A stretch of DNA of 55,050 bases. Origin: DATAVB01 sp040414495. Lineage in GTDB: Bacteria; Actinomycetota; Actinomycetes; Mycobacteriales; QHCD01. Made by a program: the position numbers and the translations under genes. The stretch is from NCBI GenBank assembly GCA_040414495.1, contig JBEDUI010000151.1, positions 1 through 55,050 on the forward strand, read 5' to 3'. The notes under the pieces were generated by a model. The model searched no databases, had not been told where the DNA came from, and worked only from the letters and a program-made list of their open reading frames with translations. The number at the start of each line of letters is the position of its first letter. The first letter of the stretch is position 1. This document shows positions 7,670-15,387 of the stretch, in pieces.

Positions 7670-8467
7670 ATGACACAGGTCCTCGAGACCACTGTGGATC
7701 CGCGGCGATGGGAGATCTGGCAGCCGACCCAGCCCACCCAGGAGCAGCCGATCCAAGATCAGCCGGTGCCTTCCACGCTCCCAACGGACGGCGGGCAGGA
7801 CACGGTCGCTACCTCCCGCGTATCCTCCCTTCACGGCCGAACGACGCCGGTGAAGCGGGAGCTGGACGTGGCAGAGGAATCATTGACCGAGCGCAGAGCA
7901 CGTTTCGAACGTGATGCGCTGCCGTTCCTCGACCAGCTGTACGCCGCTGCCATGCGGATGACCCGCAACCCGGCCGATGCCGAGGATCTGGTCCAGGAGA
8001 CCTTCGTGAAGGCGTATGCCGCCTTCCATCAGTTCACCGAGGGTACGAACCTCAAGGCGTGGCTGTACCGGATCCTGACCAACACGTTCATCAACTCGTA
8101 CCGCAAGCGGCAGCGCCAGCCGCAGCAGTCGGCCACCGAGCAGATCGAGGACTGGCAGCTGGCGTCGGCGGAGTCGCACACCTCGAGCGGTCTGAAGTCG
8201 GCCGAGGTCGAGGCGTTGGACCACCTGCCGGACTCAGATGTGAAAGAGGCGCTGCAGCAGCTACCGGAGGACTTCCGGCTGGCCGTCTACCTGGCTGACG
8301 TCGAAGGCTTCTCCTACAAGGAGATCGCCGACATCATGGGTACGCCGATCGGCACCGTGATGTCCCGTCTGCACCGCGGACGCCGCGGTCTGGAGCGGTT
8401 GCTGGCCGACTACGCACGCGAGCGCGGCTTTGTCCGTGCCGGTGCCAGCGAGGGGAGCTCGTCATGA
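7670..8467 (+). CDS. sigR: ECF sigma factor SigR/SigH (thiol-oxidative stress)
   Basis: Region 2 is visible as ALPFLDQLYAAAMRMTRNPADAEDLVQETFVKAY and LKAWLYRILTNTFINSYRK, and region 4 as LPEDFRLAVYLADVEGFSYKEIADIMGTPIGTVMSRLHRGRRGLERLL. These are close to the SigR/SigH subgroup. The main start is ATG 7670, five bases after AGGAGG, giving 265 residues with a Gln/Pro-rich N-terminal extension of about 65. A second start, GTG 7868, has its own GGGAG six bases upstream and would give the core protein. This parallels the long and short SigR forms known in Streptomyces. The zinc anti-sigma gene rsrA follows, and a SigR-type promoter precedes. Confidence 0.92.
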   Translation: MTQVLETTVDPRRWEIWQPTQPTQEQPIQDQPVPSTLPTDGGQDTVATSRVSSLHGRTTPVKRELDVAEESLTERRARFERDALPFLDQLYAAAMRMTRNPADAEDLVQETFVKAYAAFHQFTEGTNLKAWLYRILTNTFINSYRKRQRQPQQSATEQIEDWQLASAESHTSSGLKSAEVEALDHLPDSDVKEALQQLPEDFRLAVYLADVEGFSYKEIADIMGTPIGTVMSRLHRGRRGLERLLADYARERGFVRAGASEGSSS

Positions 8468-8550
8468 GCTCCATTTCTGACTGCCCGATCTACACCCTGC
8501 CCGCACACGGTCGCGTGAGCGCAGCCGGAGCGAACCGGGAGGAATCGTGA
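8464..8550 (+). CDS. 28-residue ORF bridging sigR and rsrA
   Basis: ATG 8464 overlaps the sigR stop as ATGA, and its own TGA overlaps the rsrA GTG start as GTGA. A strong ribosome site, GAGGGGAG, lies six bases upstream of the ATG inside sigR. The peptide has one Cys (residue 7) and one His (residue 15) and no recognisable domain. The two four-base overlaps suggest translational coupling that would link RsrA synthesis to SigR synthesis. Mycobacteria also have an extra gene (Rv3222c) between sigH and rshA, though much longer. Expression is inferred only from the sequence layout. Confidence 0.5.
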   Translation: MSSISDCPIYTLPAHGRVSAAGANREES

Positions 8551-8810
8551 CACATGGCAAGGACGACGAGGTCGACTGCCGTGAGGTGCTATCGGACGTG
8601 TACGTCTTCCTCGACAACGAGCTCGATGAGACCCAGCGGGCGCGGATCAAGGAGCACCTCGACGATTGCTATCCGTGCCTGCGCAAGTTCGGCATAGAGC
8701 AAGAGGTCAAGGAGCTGTTGGCCCGCAAGTGCGGTGGTGATCTGGCTCCGTCTACCTTGCGCACGAATCTCAAGATCCGGCTCAGTGAGGTCGTCATCAC
8801 CGAAGAGTGA
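8547..8810 (+). CDS. rsrA: Zinc-binding redox anti-sigma factor RsrA
   Basis: This protein of 87 residues starts at GTG 8547 after a GGGAGGA ribosome site. It carries the ZAS signature with Cys11, His37, Cys41 and Cys44 as zinc ligands, plus Cys62. These are the same positions as in Streptomyces RsrA as I recall them. In the reduced zinc form it binds SigR and blocks it; disulfide formation releases zinc and the sigma factor. It directly follows sigR (80 bases) with the 28-residue ORF between, and is closed by a strong hairpin terminator. Confidence 0.93.
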   Translation: MTHGKDDEVDCREVLSDVYVFLDNELDETQRARIKEHLDDCYPCLRKFGIEQEVKELLARKCGGDLAPSTLRTNLKIRLSEVVITEE

Positions 8811-8839
8811 CGTACGGGCACCGGTGTGGTGCCCGTACG
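8811..8839. terminator. Bidirectional hairpin terminator between rsrA and bL37
   Basis: A perfect 12-bp inverted repeat, CGTACGGGCACC and GGTGCCCGTACG, surrounds a 5-base loop. It begins on the base after the rsrA stop codon and ends 15 bases before the convergent bL37 stop, so it can serve both. No T-tract follows, as is common in actinobacteria. Confidence 0.8.
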
Positions 8840-8854
8840 CTCAGCCCAGCTGAT

Positions 8855-8929
8855 TCAGCTGTTCGGCCGCTTGCCGTGATTGGCTGCGCTCTTCTTACGT
8901 CCCTTACGCTTACGCGCTCGCTTCGCCAT
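8855..8929 (-). CDS. Ribosomal protein bL37 (24 residues)
   Basis: The reverse strand encodes 24 residues starting MAKRARKRKGRKK and ending in ANHGKRPNS, with GGGAG nine bases before the ATG. This matches the tiny, very basic actinobacterial large-subunit protein bL37 seen in mycobacterial ribosome structures, whose members share the MAKR..RK start and the NHGKRPN end. It is missed by ordinary gene callers because of its length. It converges on rsrA. Confidence 0.88.
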   Translation of the reverse strand: MAKRARKRKGRKKSAANHGKRPNS

Positions 8930-9097
8930 CGAACTGCTCCCTTCTGTACCGGCTGACAGCCTCGCATACCGCCGTTGGTGCCGATTTTGGCACCGCCGAA
9001 ACCGGCATTGACGCCCATCGTGGTGCGACCGTGTGTCACGCTCCGCTCACGTGTCGTACCGGACGATAGGGTCGAAGCCGCGAGGGGAGGCTCGGTG

Positions 9098-10447
9098 ATG
9101 TTCGAGACAGTGCTGATCGCCAACCGCGGCGAGATTGCCGTCCGCATCATCGAGACCTGTCGGCGGATGCAGATCAAGTCGGTCGCGGTCTATTCACAGG
9201 CCGACTCGCATTCGCTGCATGTTCGGATGGCCGATGAGGCCTTGCTGATCGGGCCGGCCGACCCGGCACAGTCCTATTTGGACGTTGCCCGGGTATTGGA
9301 GGCGGCCCGGATTTCCGGCGCGCAGGCAATTCATCCCGGGTACGGATTTCTGGCCGAGAGTGCCGCCGCGGCCGCGCGTTTCGTCCAGGAGGGCTTGGTC
9401 TGGGTCGGCCCGTCGGCGCTGGCAATCGCGACGATGAGCGACAAGATTGCGGCACGCAACGCGGTCGCCGCCGTCGGCGTGCCGGTGCTGCCCGGCTCGG
9501 ACAAGGCCGTATCGGATGTCGATGCCGCGGCCGTTCAGGCCGGCCGGCTCGGATACCCGGTCACGTTGAAGGCAGCCGTTGGCGGTGGTGGCCTCGGTGT
9601 CGCGGTGGTGGCCGATGAGGCCGCGCTACGGGCGGCGTTCGGCCCGGTACGTGATCGGGCCGAACGGGTTTTCGGGGCGCACGGCATGCTGGTGGAACGC
9701 CACCTGCCCCGCGTACGGCACATCGAGGTGCAGATTCTCGGCCTGACCGACGGGCGAATTCTGGCCCTCGGGGAACGGGATTGCTCGGTGCAGCGGCGGC
9801 ACCAGAAGCTCTCGGAGGAGACGCCGGCGCCCGGGTTGTCCGACGAAACCCGAGAGGCGCTCGGCCGCGCGGCTCGGCAGGCCGCCGAGGTGGTCGACTT
9901 CACCGGCGCCGGGACGGTGGAATTCCTGCTCGACCCGGCCACCGGGGAATTCGTATTCATCGAAATGAACGCCCGACTACAGGTCGAGCACCCGATCACC
10001 GAGTTGGTCACCGGTATCGACCTGGTCGAGCAGCAGCTGCGCATCGCGGCCGGTGAACCGCCCAGCTTCGACGCCGACAATCCGCTGCCGGTGCACGGGC
10101 ACGCGGTCGAGGCCCGGATCTACGCCGAGGACGCCGAACGGTTCCGCCCCGGCCCGGGCAAGATCACCGCCTGGCGGGAACCCAAGGGTGAGGGCATCCG
10201 GGTCGATGCCGGATACGGCCGACGCGACCAGGTGGTGCCGTATTACGACCCGTTGCTGGCGAAGGTAGCGGCCTGGGGGCCGGACCGGCCGGCTGCGTTG
10301 GATCGCCTGCGACACGCGCTCGGGCGGTTTCGGATCGAGGGCCCGGCCAACAACGTGCGGTTCTTCGCCGAGCTACTGGACGATCCGGCCTATGCGTCCG
10401 GTGAGTACGACACCGGCATTGTGGCGCGGCTTCGACCGGATTTATAA
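9098..10447 (+). CDS. Biotin carboxylase subunit of an acyl-CoA carboxylase
   Basis: The start is ATG 9098, after GGGGAGG; GTG 9095 is possible. The 449 residues are the size of a stand-alone biotin carboxylase. Seen in order are LIANRGEIAVRII, IHPGYGFLAE, the ATP-grasp glycine loop LKAAVGGGGLGV, HIEVQILG, LGERDCSVQRRHQKLSEE, EFLLD, FIEMNARLQVEHPITELVTGIDLV and HAVEARIYAED. Family members nearly always have Lys or Arg in the glycine loop (GGGGKG or GGGGRG); here it is Leu. It phosphorylates bicarbonate and carboxylates biotin on a carrier, most likely the 71-residue protein encoded next. No carboxyltransferase gene is nearby. Confidence 0.88.
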   Translation: MFETVLIANRGEIAVRIIETCRRMQIKSVAVYSQADSHSLHVRMADEALLIGPADPAQSYLDVARVLEAARISGAQAIHPGYGFLAESAAAAARFVQEGLVWVGPSALAIATMSDKIAARNAVAAVGVPVLPGSDKAVSDVDAAAVQAGRLGYPVTLKAAVGGGGLGVAVVADEAALRAAFGPVRDRAERVFGAHGMLVERHLPRVRHIEVQILGLTDGRILALGERDCSVQRRHQKLSEETPAPGLSDETREALGRAARQAAEVVDFTGAGTVEFLLDPATGEFVFIEMNARLQVEHPITELVTGIDLVEQQLRIAAGEPPSFDADNPLPVHGHAVEARIYAEDAERFRPGPGKITAWREPKGEGIRVDAGYGRRDQVVPYYDPLLAKVAAWGPDRPAALDRLRHALGRFRIEGPANNVRFFAELLDDPAYASGEYDTGIVARLRPDL

Positions 10448-10470
10448 GCGCCGCGTGGTTGGATGCAGCG

Positions 10471-10686
10471 GTGGCAGAGGAGATACGCGCCGAGCTGGCG
10501 GCCATCGTCTGGAAGGTCGTGGTTTCCGAAGGCGACCGGGTGGAGGACGGCGACATCCTGGTCATCCTGGAATCAATGAAGATGGACATTCCAGTGCTGG
10601 CCGAAGCAACCGGCCGAGTCATCGAACTTGCGGTCCACGAAGGTGATGTGATCGGGGAAGGTGATCTGATCGCTACGGTCGAGTGA
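10471..10686 (+). CDS. Biotin/lipoyl carrier protein (TB7.3-like BCCP)
   Basis: Starting at GTG 10471 it encodes 71 residues, the size of mycobacterial TB7.3, and consists of the biotinyl domain alone. The biotin-acceptor motif ESMKM is at 34-38 with Lys37. The flanking EGDRVEDGDILVIL and EGDVIGEGDLIATVE hairpins are the two halves of the fold. A TTG at 10459 would add four residues but aligns less well with known starts. It follows the biotin carboxylase gene by 23 bases, so the two are probably co-transcribed and act together, with the acyl-CoA carboxyltransferase supplied from elsewhere. Confidence 0.88.
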   Translation: MAEEIRAELAAIVWKVVVSEGDRVEDGDILVILESMKMDIPVLAEATGRVIELAVHEGDVIGEGDLIATVE

Positions 10687-10754
10687 TCGGCCCGAATGGT
10701 TAGGGCGTATCAGTGGATGGAGCAGGTCCACAATTTCACGATCGAGGAGACCGC

Positions 10755-11291
10755 ATGAGCGACAGCAACCTCCCGCCGAACCCGTACGATTTCCTGCCGG
10801 CGCTGCCCGCGCTGACCGTAACCAGCACGGACATCACCGAGGGCGCCGAGCTCGCCGCGCCGCACCGGTCCGGAATCATGGACGCTGGCGGCGACGACGT
10901 ATCGCCGCAGCTGTCCTGGTCCGGAGCGCCGCCGGAGACCCGCAGCTACGCGGTGACCTTGTACGACCCGGATGCCCCGACCGCCAGCGGTTTCTGGCAC
11001 TGGGCGGTCTACGACATCCCGGTCGGAGTGACCGAGTTGCCGACCGGCGCCGGTGACGGCAGCGGATTGCCGCCCGGGGCGAAGGTACTGGCCAACGACG
11101 CGGGCCTGAAGCGTTTCGTCGGCGCGGCTCCGCCGCCCGGACATCGCCCGCACCGGTACATGTTCGTCGTGCACGCGGTCGATGTGGAGTCACTCGGTTT
11201 GCCCGACGGGGCGACCCCGGCCTTTCTCGGGTTCAACCTTTTCGCACACGGCATCGCGCGCGGCGGCATCACCGCGACGTGGGGTCGCTGA
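10755..11291 (+). CDS. YbhB/YbcL family (PEBP-like) protein
   Basis: The protein has 178 residues from ATG 10755, preceded by GAGGAG. The phosphatidylethanolamine-binding-protein fold is recognised from DVSPQLSWSGAPPETRSYAVTLYDPDAP, FWHWAVYDIPV, LPTGAG, ND and RYMFVVHAVDV, which build the anion-binding pocket (the DPDAP and GxHRY segments). No signal peptide is present, so it is cytoplasmic. Cellular role is not established for bacterial members. It converges on the symporter gene, with a hairpin between. Confidence 0.9.
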   Translation: MSDSNLPPNPYDFLPALPALTVTSTDITEGAELAAPHRSGIMDAGGDDVSPQLSWSGAPPETRSYAVTLYDPDAPTASGFWHWAVYDIPVGVTELPTGAGDGSGLPPGAKVLANDAGLKRFVGAAPPPGHRPHRYMFVVHAVDVESLGLPDGATPAFLGFNLFAHGIARGGITATWGR

Positions 11292-11329
11292 GCCGAATTC
11301 CGCCGGCGCCGGGCCGCTCCCGCCCCGTC

Positions 11330-11389
11330 GTGATCATGCAGAAATGGTCCGCGACACCCCGTACGGACGCGCCATTTCTGCATGATCAC
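11330..11389. repeat. Intergenic palindrome (18-bp perfect arms), possible bidirectional terminator
   Basis: The arms gtgatcatgcagaaatgg (11330-11347) and its exact complement (11372-11389) enclose 24 bases centred on the smaller palindrome ccgtacgg. It lies between the convergent stop codons at 11291 and 11398. The TGATCATG core is shared with the 6230-6294 hairpin, so both may belong to one dispersed family. Confidence 0.8.
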
Positions 11390-11397
11390 CCGGGGGT

Positions 11398-13020
11398 TTA
11401 GGCCGGCGTTGGCACGGCGACCCGTTCGGCATCCGCATCGGCGTGGTAGTCGGCCGGCTGGGTCGCATCCTTGCCGTTCGGGACGTGCAGCGCCCGGAAT
11501 ACCACGGTCAGCACCACCGCGATCACCACGTTCATCACGAACGCGGTGATCGCGATATAGGCGGTGTGGTCGCCGAAGAACGGAATCTTCGCCACCGAGG
11601 CACCGAAATGCTTTCCGGTCGCCGGCGCTACCACGCGGTAGGCCGCAATCGTGCCCCACACCATCGCCACCGCCCAGCCGGCCAACAGCGCGTACCGGTG
11701 CAACCACCGGGTATAAAGCCCGAACACCACCGCCGGGAACGTCTGCAGGATCCAGATTCCGCCCAATAGCTGGAAGTTCAGCGCCAGCGTCTTGTCCAGG
11801 AACAGGATGAACGCCAACGCGCCCAGCTTGACGATCAACGAAACCAGCTTGGATACGGCGGCCTCCCGGGCCGGGCTGGCGGACCGGTCGAAGAATTCCC
11901 GGTAGATATTGCGGGTGAACAAATTGGCCGCCGCGATGGACATGATGGCGGCCGGCACCAGCGCGCCGATCGCGATCGCCGAGAAGGCGACACCGGCGAA
12001 CCAACTCGGGAACATCTGCCGGAACAGGGCCGGTACGACCAGTTGGGCATTTGGTTTGCCGTCGGCCCCGATCACGCTGGTTTTCGCCGCAATGGCCATA
12101 AAACCGAGCAATGCCAGCAGTCCCAGCATCAGCGAATACGCCGGCAGCATCGAGGCATTGCGGCGTACCACGGTGCGGTTCTTGGTGGAGAGCACCGCGG
12201 TGACCGAGTGCGGATACATGAACAGCGCCATCGCCGAGCCGAGTGCCAACGTGCCGTACGACAACAACCCGGCCGAGCCGGGGATGAAACTGGTGGCCGG
12301 CGTCGCGGTGAGTTTGGCCTCGGACGCGTCGAAGATCTTGCCGAAACCGCCGAGCTTGTAAGGGATATAGATAATCGCGACAATGATCACCAGGTAAATC
12401 AGGATATCTTTGATGAACGCGATGAGCGCGGGCGCGCGTAAACCGCTGGAATAGGTGTACGCGGCCAGCACAGCGAAGGCAATAAACAGCGGCAGGTCGC
12501 GGGTGAAGGTGTTGCCGCTGCCGCCGAGTCCGGCGACCTCCAGCACCGCCTGAATGCCGACCAATTGCAGTGCGATATACGGCATGGTCGCGATGATTCC
12601 GGTGATCGCCACCGCCGTCGACAGCGACCGGGAATCGAACCGACCGCGGACGAAATCGGCTGGCGTGACGTATCCGTGCCGGTGCGAGACCGACCACAGC
12701 CGCGGCATGAAAATGAAAATTATCGGATACACAATGATGGTGTACGGAACGGCGAAAAAGCCGGAGACCGCGCCGGTGGAGAACATCGCCGCCGGGACCG
12801 CGACAAACGTATAGGCCGTGTACAGGTCACCGCCGAGCAGAAACCAGGTGATGAACGAACCGAATCCGCGACCGCCCAATCCCCATTCGTCGAGGCTGGC
12901 GAATGCGGGTGGCCGGCGCCACCGGGCGGCGGCGAATCCCACACCGGTGACGATGACAAATAGCCCGATGACGACGCCGAGCGCGACGCCGTCGACGGTC
13001 GGTCCGGCCGCGGTATTCAT
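11398..13020 (-). CDS. Sodium:solute symporter, monocarboxylate-permease type (MctP-like)
   Basis: The 540-residue protein has about 13 hydrophobic membrane segments and the SSS-family pattern. The N-terminal helix is followed by LDEWGLGGRGFGSFITWFLLGGDLYTAYTFVAVPAA, then YGYVTPADF-like HGYVTPADFVRGRF, and ALGSAMALFMYPHSVTAVLSTKNRTVVRRNA, the subgroup motif of acetate/pyruvate/monocarboxylate permeases. It sits in the inner membrane and probably imports short-chain carboxylates with cations. Its ATG overlaps the stop of the upstream DUF3311 gene by four bases (ATGA), a pairing typical of this transporter group in actinobacteria. Substrate is inferred. Confidence 0.85.
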   Translation of the reverse strand: MNTAAGPTVDGVALGVVIGLFVIVTGVGFAAARWRRPPAFASLDEWGLGGRGFGSFITWFLLGGDLYTAYTFVAVPAAMFSTGAVSGFFAVPYTIIVYPIIFIFMPRLWSVSHRHGYVTPADFVRGRFDSRSLSTAVAITGIIATMPYIALQLVGIQAVLEVAGLGGSGNTFTRDLPLFIAFAVLAAYTYSSGLRAPALIAFIKDILIYLVIIVAIIYIPYKLGGFGKIFDASEAKLTATPATSFIPGSAGLLSYGTLALGSAMALFMYPHSVTAVLSTKNRTVVRRNASMLPAYSLMLGLLALLGFMAIAAKTSVIGADGKPNAQLVVPALFRQMFPSWFAGVAFSAIAIGALVPAAIMSIAAANLFTRNIYREFFDRSASPAREAAVSKLVSLIVKLGALAFILFLDKTLALNFQLLGGIWILQTFPAVVFGLYTRWLHRYALLAGWAVAMVWGTIAAYRVVAPATGKHFGASVAKIPFFGDHTAYIAITAFVMNVVIAVVLTVVFRALHVPNGKDATQPADYHADADAERVAVPTPA

Positions 13021-13319
13021 TTGTCGGTCCCTTTCTCGTCATTCTGGTGAGCGCTTTCCAGCTCGATGTCGTGGCCGGTGCGGGTAATCAGCAGATACGC
13101 CGCCGAGGTGCAGCCGGCGGCCAGAATGACCCACAGCAGCTGGTACCAATAAAAGAACGGGAATCCCCACAGCCGCGGCGTTTTGCTGTTGTAGCTGCCC
13201 ACCCACAACAACGCCACCAGTGGCGCGGCGAGCAGCACCGCGACAACGGCGATCGTCGCTGGCGCGAGCTTCCGCCGACGGATTTTCCCTGTGTGCGGTT
13301 CGGTGTGCGGTGCGGTCAT
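13017..13319 (-). CDS. DUF3311 small membrane protein, symporter partner
   Basis: The gene encodes 100 residues from the ATG at 13319 (MTAPHTEP), with GGAGGGTGAG directly upstream. Two transmembrane segments are visible (ATIAVVAVLLAAPLVALLWV and FFYWYQLLWVILAAGCTSAA), separated by a short loop with the GFPFFYWYQLLW signature of DUF3311. The C-terminal tail is charged. It is translationally coupled to the symporter gene through an ATGA overlap and is probably an accessory subunit, as in other SSS/DUF3311 pairs. Confidence 0.85.
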   Translation of the reverse strand: MTAPHTEPHTGKIRRRKLAPATIAVVAVLLAAPLVALLWVGSYNSKTPRLWGFPFFYWYQLLWVILAAGCTSAAYLLITRTGHDIELESAHQNDEKGTDK

Positions 13320-13497
13320 CTCACCCTCCGTCTCGCTTCGGTGACCGAAGGTTACTCCCGGGGGCAAGCATTCCGTCGGGGTCGATTCCGCCCGCACGGG
13401 ACCGGTATCCGACCGCATTCGGCCCGCACCCCGACCGGCATACTGGAGCCGCACATACGGCCGCAGCGCCGGTGACCGTCGTAACGAAAGGCCAATG

Positions 13498-14556
13498 ATG
13501 TCGGACAGCCCAGGACCCAGCAGCCCTCCGGGAAGCGCGATGATGCAGGACATCGCCGAACAGCCCGGTGCGTTGCGGCGGTTGCTCGCCGAGGGCACCA
13601 AGCCGATCAGCGAGGTCGCCCGCGCCATTCGGGAGCGGCGGCCGCGGTTCGTGTTGCTGGTTGCCCGCGGCACTTCTGACCATGCCGCGCTGCATGCGAA
13701 ATACCTGGTCGAGATCGAACTCGGCCTGCCGGCGGGACTGGCCTCACCGTCCACTCTCACCATCTACAAAGCACGGCCGGATCTGCGTGACGTGCTGGTG
13801 CTCGCGGTCAGCCAGAGTGGCGGGTCGCCGGACCTGACGGGAAGCGTGCAGGCGGCCCGGGAATGCGGCGCGCTCACCGTGGCGGTCACCAACAATCCGG
13901 CCTCTCCGCTGGCCGAGGCAGCCGAATTCCACGTCGACGTGTTGGCCGGCCACGAACGGGCAGTGGCCGCGACCAAGACCTACACCAGCGAGCTGCTGGC
14001 GCTGTACCTGCTGTTGGAGGAGGTCGGCGGCCGGGACACCTCGGCCGCGGCGAGCCTGCCCGACCTGACCGAGCAGCTCATCGCCGACGCGACCGGGCCG
14101 GTGGCCGACCTCACGCCGCGATACCGCTTCGCCGAGCAGATGATCACCACCGCGCGCGGGTATTCGTACTGCACCGCCCGCGAAGCGGCGCTGAAGCTAA
14201 TGGAGACCAGCTACCTGTCGGCCCAGGCTTTCTCCAGCGCCGATCTGCTGCACGGGCCGCTGGCGCTGGTCGACCGGGAAATGCCGGTCATCGCGGTCGT
14301 ATCGCAGGGCAAGGCGCGGCAGGCGACCCGCGAGGTGCTCGACCGGCTGGTGGCCGGTGGCGGTGACCTGCTCGTGGTAGGCGATGCCGGGGTAATCCCG
14401 TCGGCGGCGCATCTGCCGTTGCCGCCGGTGGCCGAGGAGTTGTCGCCGGTGCTGGAAATCGTGCCGCTACAGCTGCTGGCCCGCGAGTTGGCGGTCGCCC
14501 GGGGCAGCAACCCGGACGCACCGCGCGGCCTGAAGAAGGTCACCGAAACCTGGTAA
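13498..14556 (+). CDS. Double SIS-domain sugar-phosphate isomerase/deaminase-like protein
   Basis: Two sugar isomerase domains make up the 352 residues and resemble the C-terminal half of GlmS. Domain one has ARGTSDHAALHAKYLVE and AVSQSGGSPDL; domain two has GYSYCTAREAALKLMETSYLSAQAFSSADLLHGPLALV, and the C-terminus has PRGLKKVTETW. The N-terminal glutaminase domain of GlmS is absent, so this is not glucosamine synthase; amino-sugar deaminase or isomerase activity (AgaS or NagB-II type) is likely. ATG 13498 has better ribosome-site spacing than ATG 13495 (AAAGG six bases upstream). Confidence 0.85.
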   Translation: MSDSPGPSSPPGSAMMQDIAEQPGALRRLLAEGTKPISEVARAIRERRPRFVLLVARGTSDHAALHAKYLVEIELGLPAGLASPSTLTIYKARPDLRDVLVLAVSQSGGSPDLTGSVQAARECGALTVAVTNNPASPLAEAAEFHVDVLAGHERAVAATKTYTSELLALYLLLEEVGGRDTSAAASLPDLTEQLIADATGPVADLTPRYRFAEQMITTARGYSYCTAREAALKLMETSYLSAQAFSSADLLHGPLALVDREMPVIAVVSQGKARQATREVLDRLVAGGGDLLVVGDAGVIPSAAHLPLPPVAEELSPVLEIVPLQLLARELAVARGSNPDAPRGLKKVTETW

Positions 14557-14586
14557 CCACCGCGCGAAATACGCGATGCTGAACCG

Positions 14587-15345
14587 GTGAGCACCTCGGT
14601 CGCCGTACTCTCCGATATTCACGGCGTGCTGCCGGCGCTGGATGCTGTATTGGCCGAGCCGGACGTACAGGCGGCCGACCGCATCGTCCTTACCGGCGAT
14701 ATCGCGGCCGGTCCGCTGCCGGTGCAGACCCTGGACCGGCTCGCTGGTCTGGGTGAGCGCGCGCTCTGGGTACGGGGCAACGCCGACCGCGAGTTGGTGG
14801 CGCTGGCCGGCGGCGCCGACACCGAGATTCCGGATCCGATCGCGCCGTGGGCGGCGGCGCAATTGCGGCCGGATCAGGTTTCGCTGCTGGCCGAGCTGCC
14901 GCATCCGGCCACATTGGACATTGACGGTTTCGGCACTGTCCTGTTTTGTCACGGCACCCCGCGTGATGACGACGAGGTGGTGTTGGTCGATACCCGGATG
15001 GAGCACTGGGCCGAGGTGCTTTCCACAGTGGACTCCGGTATTTCCACTGTGGTCTGTGGTCATACGCACATGCCGTTCCTACGGTTGGCGCACGGCCGGC
15101 TGGTGGTGAATTCCGGCAGCGTCGGGATGCCCTACGGCCAGGTCGGGGCGCACTGGTCGCTGCTGGCGCACGGTCAGGTTGCGCTGCGCCGCACGCTCTT
15201 CGACATCGACGCCGCCTGCGCGCAGCTGGCCCGGACCTCGGGATACCCGGCGGCGGCCGAGTGGGCCGACTATTTCCTGCGGGCCCGGGCTACCGATGCC
15301 GAGGTGGTGGCCGCCTTCGGACCCCGCGACGGTCGCCCGCTCTGA
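14587..15345 (+). CDS. Calcineurin-like metallophosphoesterase (YfcE/MJ0936 type)
   Basis: The protein has 252 residues beginning at GTG 14587. Di-metal motifs appear in order: AVLSDIHG (DxH), LTGDIAAGP (GD), VRGNADRE (GNxD), FCHGTP and VVCGHTHMPF (GHTH). The C-terminus extends about 60 residues beyond the minimal fold. These enzymes hydrolyse phosphodiesters or phosphomonoesters; the native substrate cannot be told from sequence. It follows the SIS gene by 30 bases and precedes pdtaS by 42, in the same direction. Confidence 0.88.
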   Translation: MSTSVAVLSDIHGVLPALDAVLAEPDVQAADRIVLTGDIAAGPLPVQTLDRLAGLGERALWVRGNADRELVALAGGADTEIPDPIAPWAAAQLRPDQVSLLAELPHPATLDIDGFGTVLFCHGTPRDDDEVVLVDTRMEHWAEVLSTVDSGISTVVCGHTHMPFLRLAHGRLVVNSGSVGMPYGQVGAHWSLLAHGQVALRRTLFDIDAACAQLARTSGYPAAAEWADYFLRARATDAEVVAAFGPRDGRPL

Positions 15346-15387
15346 GGCGCTCCGCCGGCACCGTGGGCAATCTGGCACGCTGGCGGT

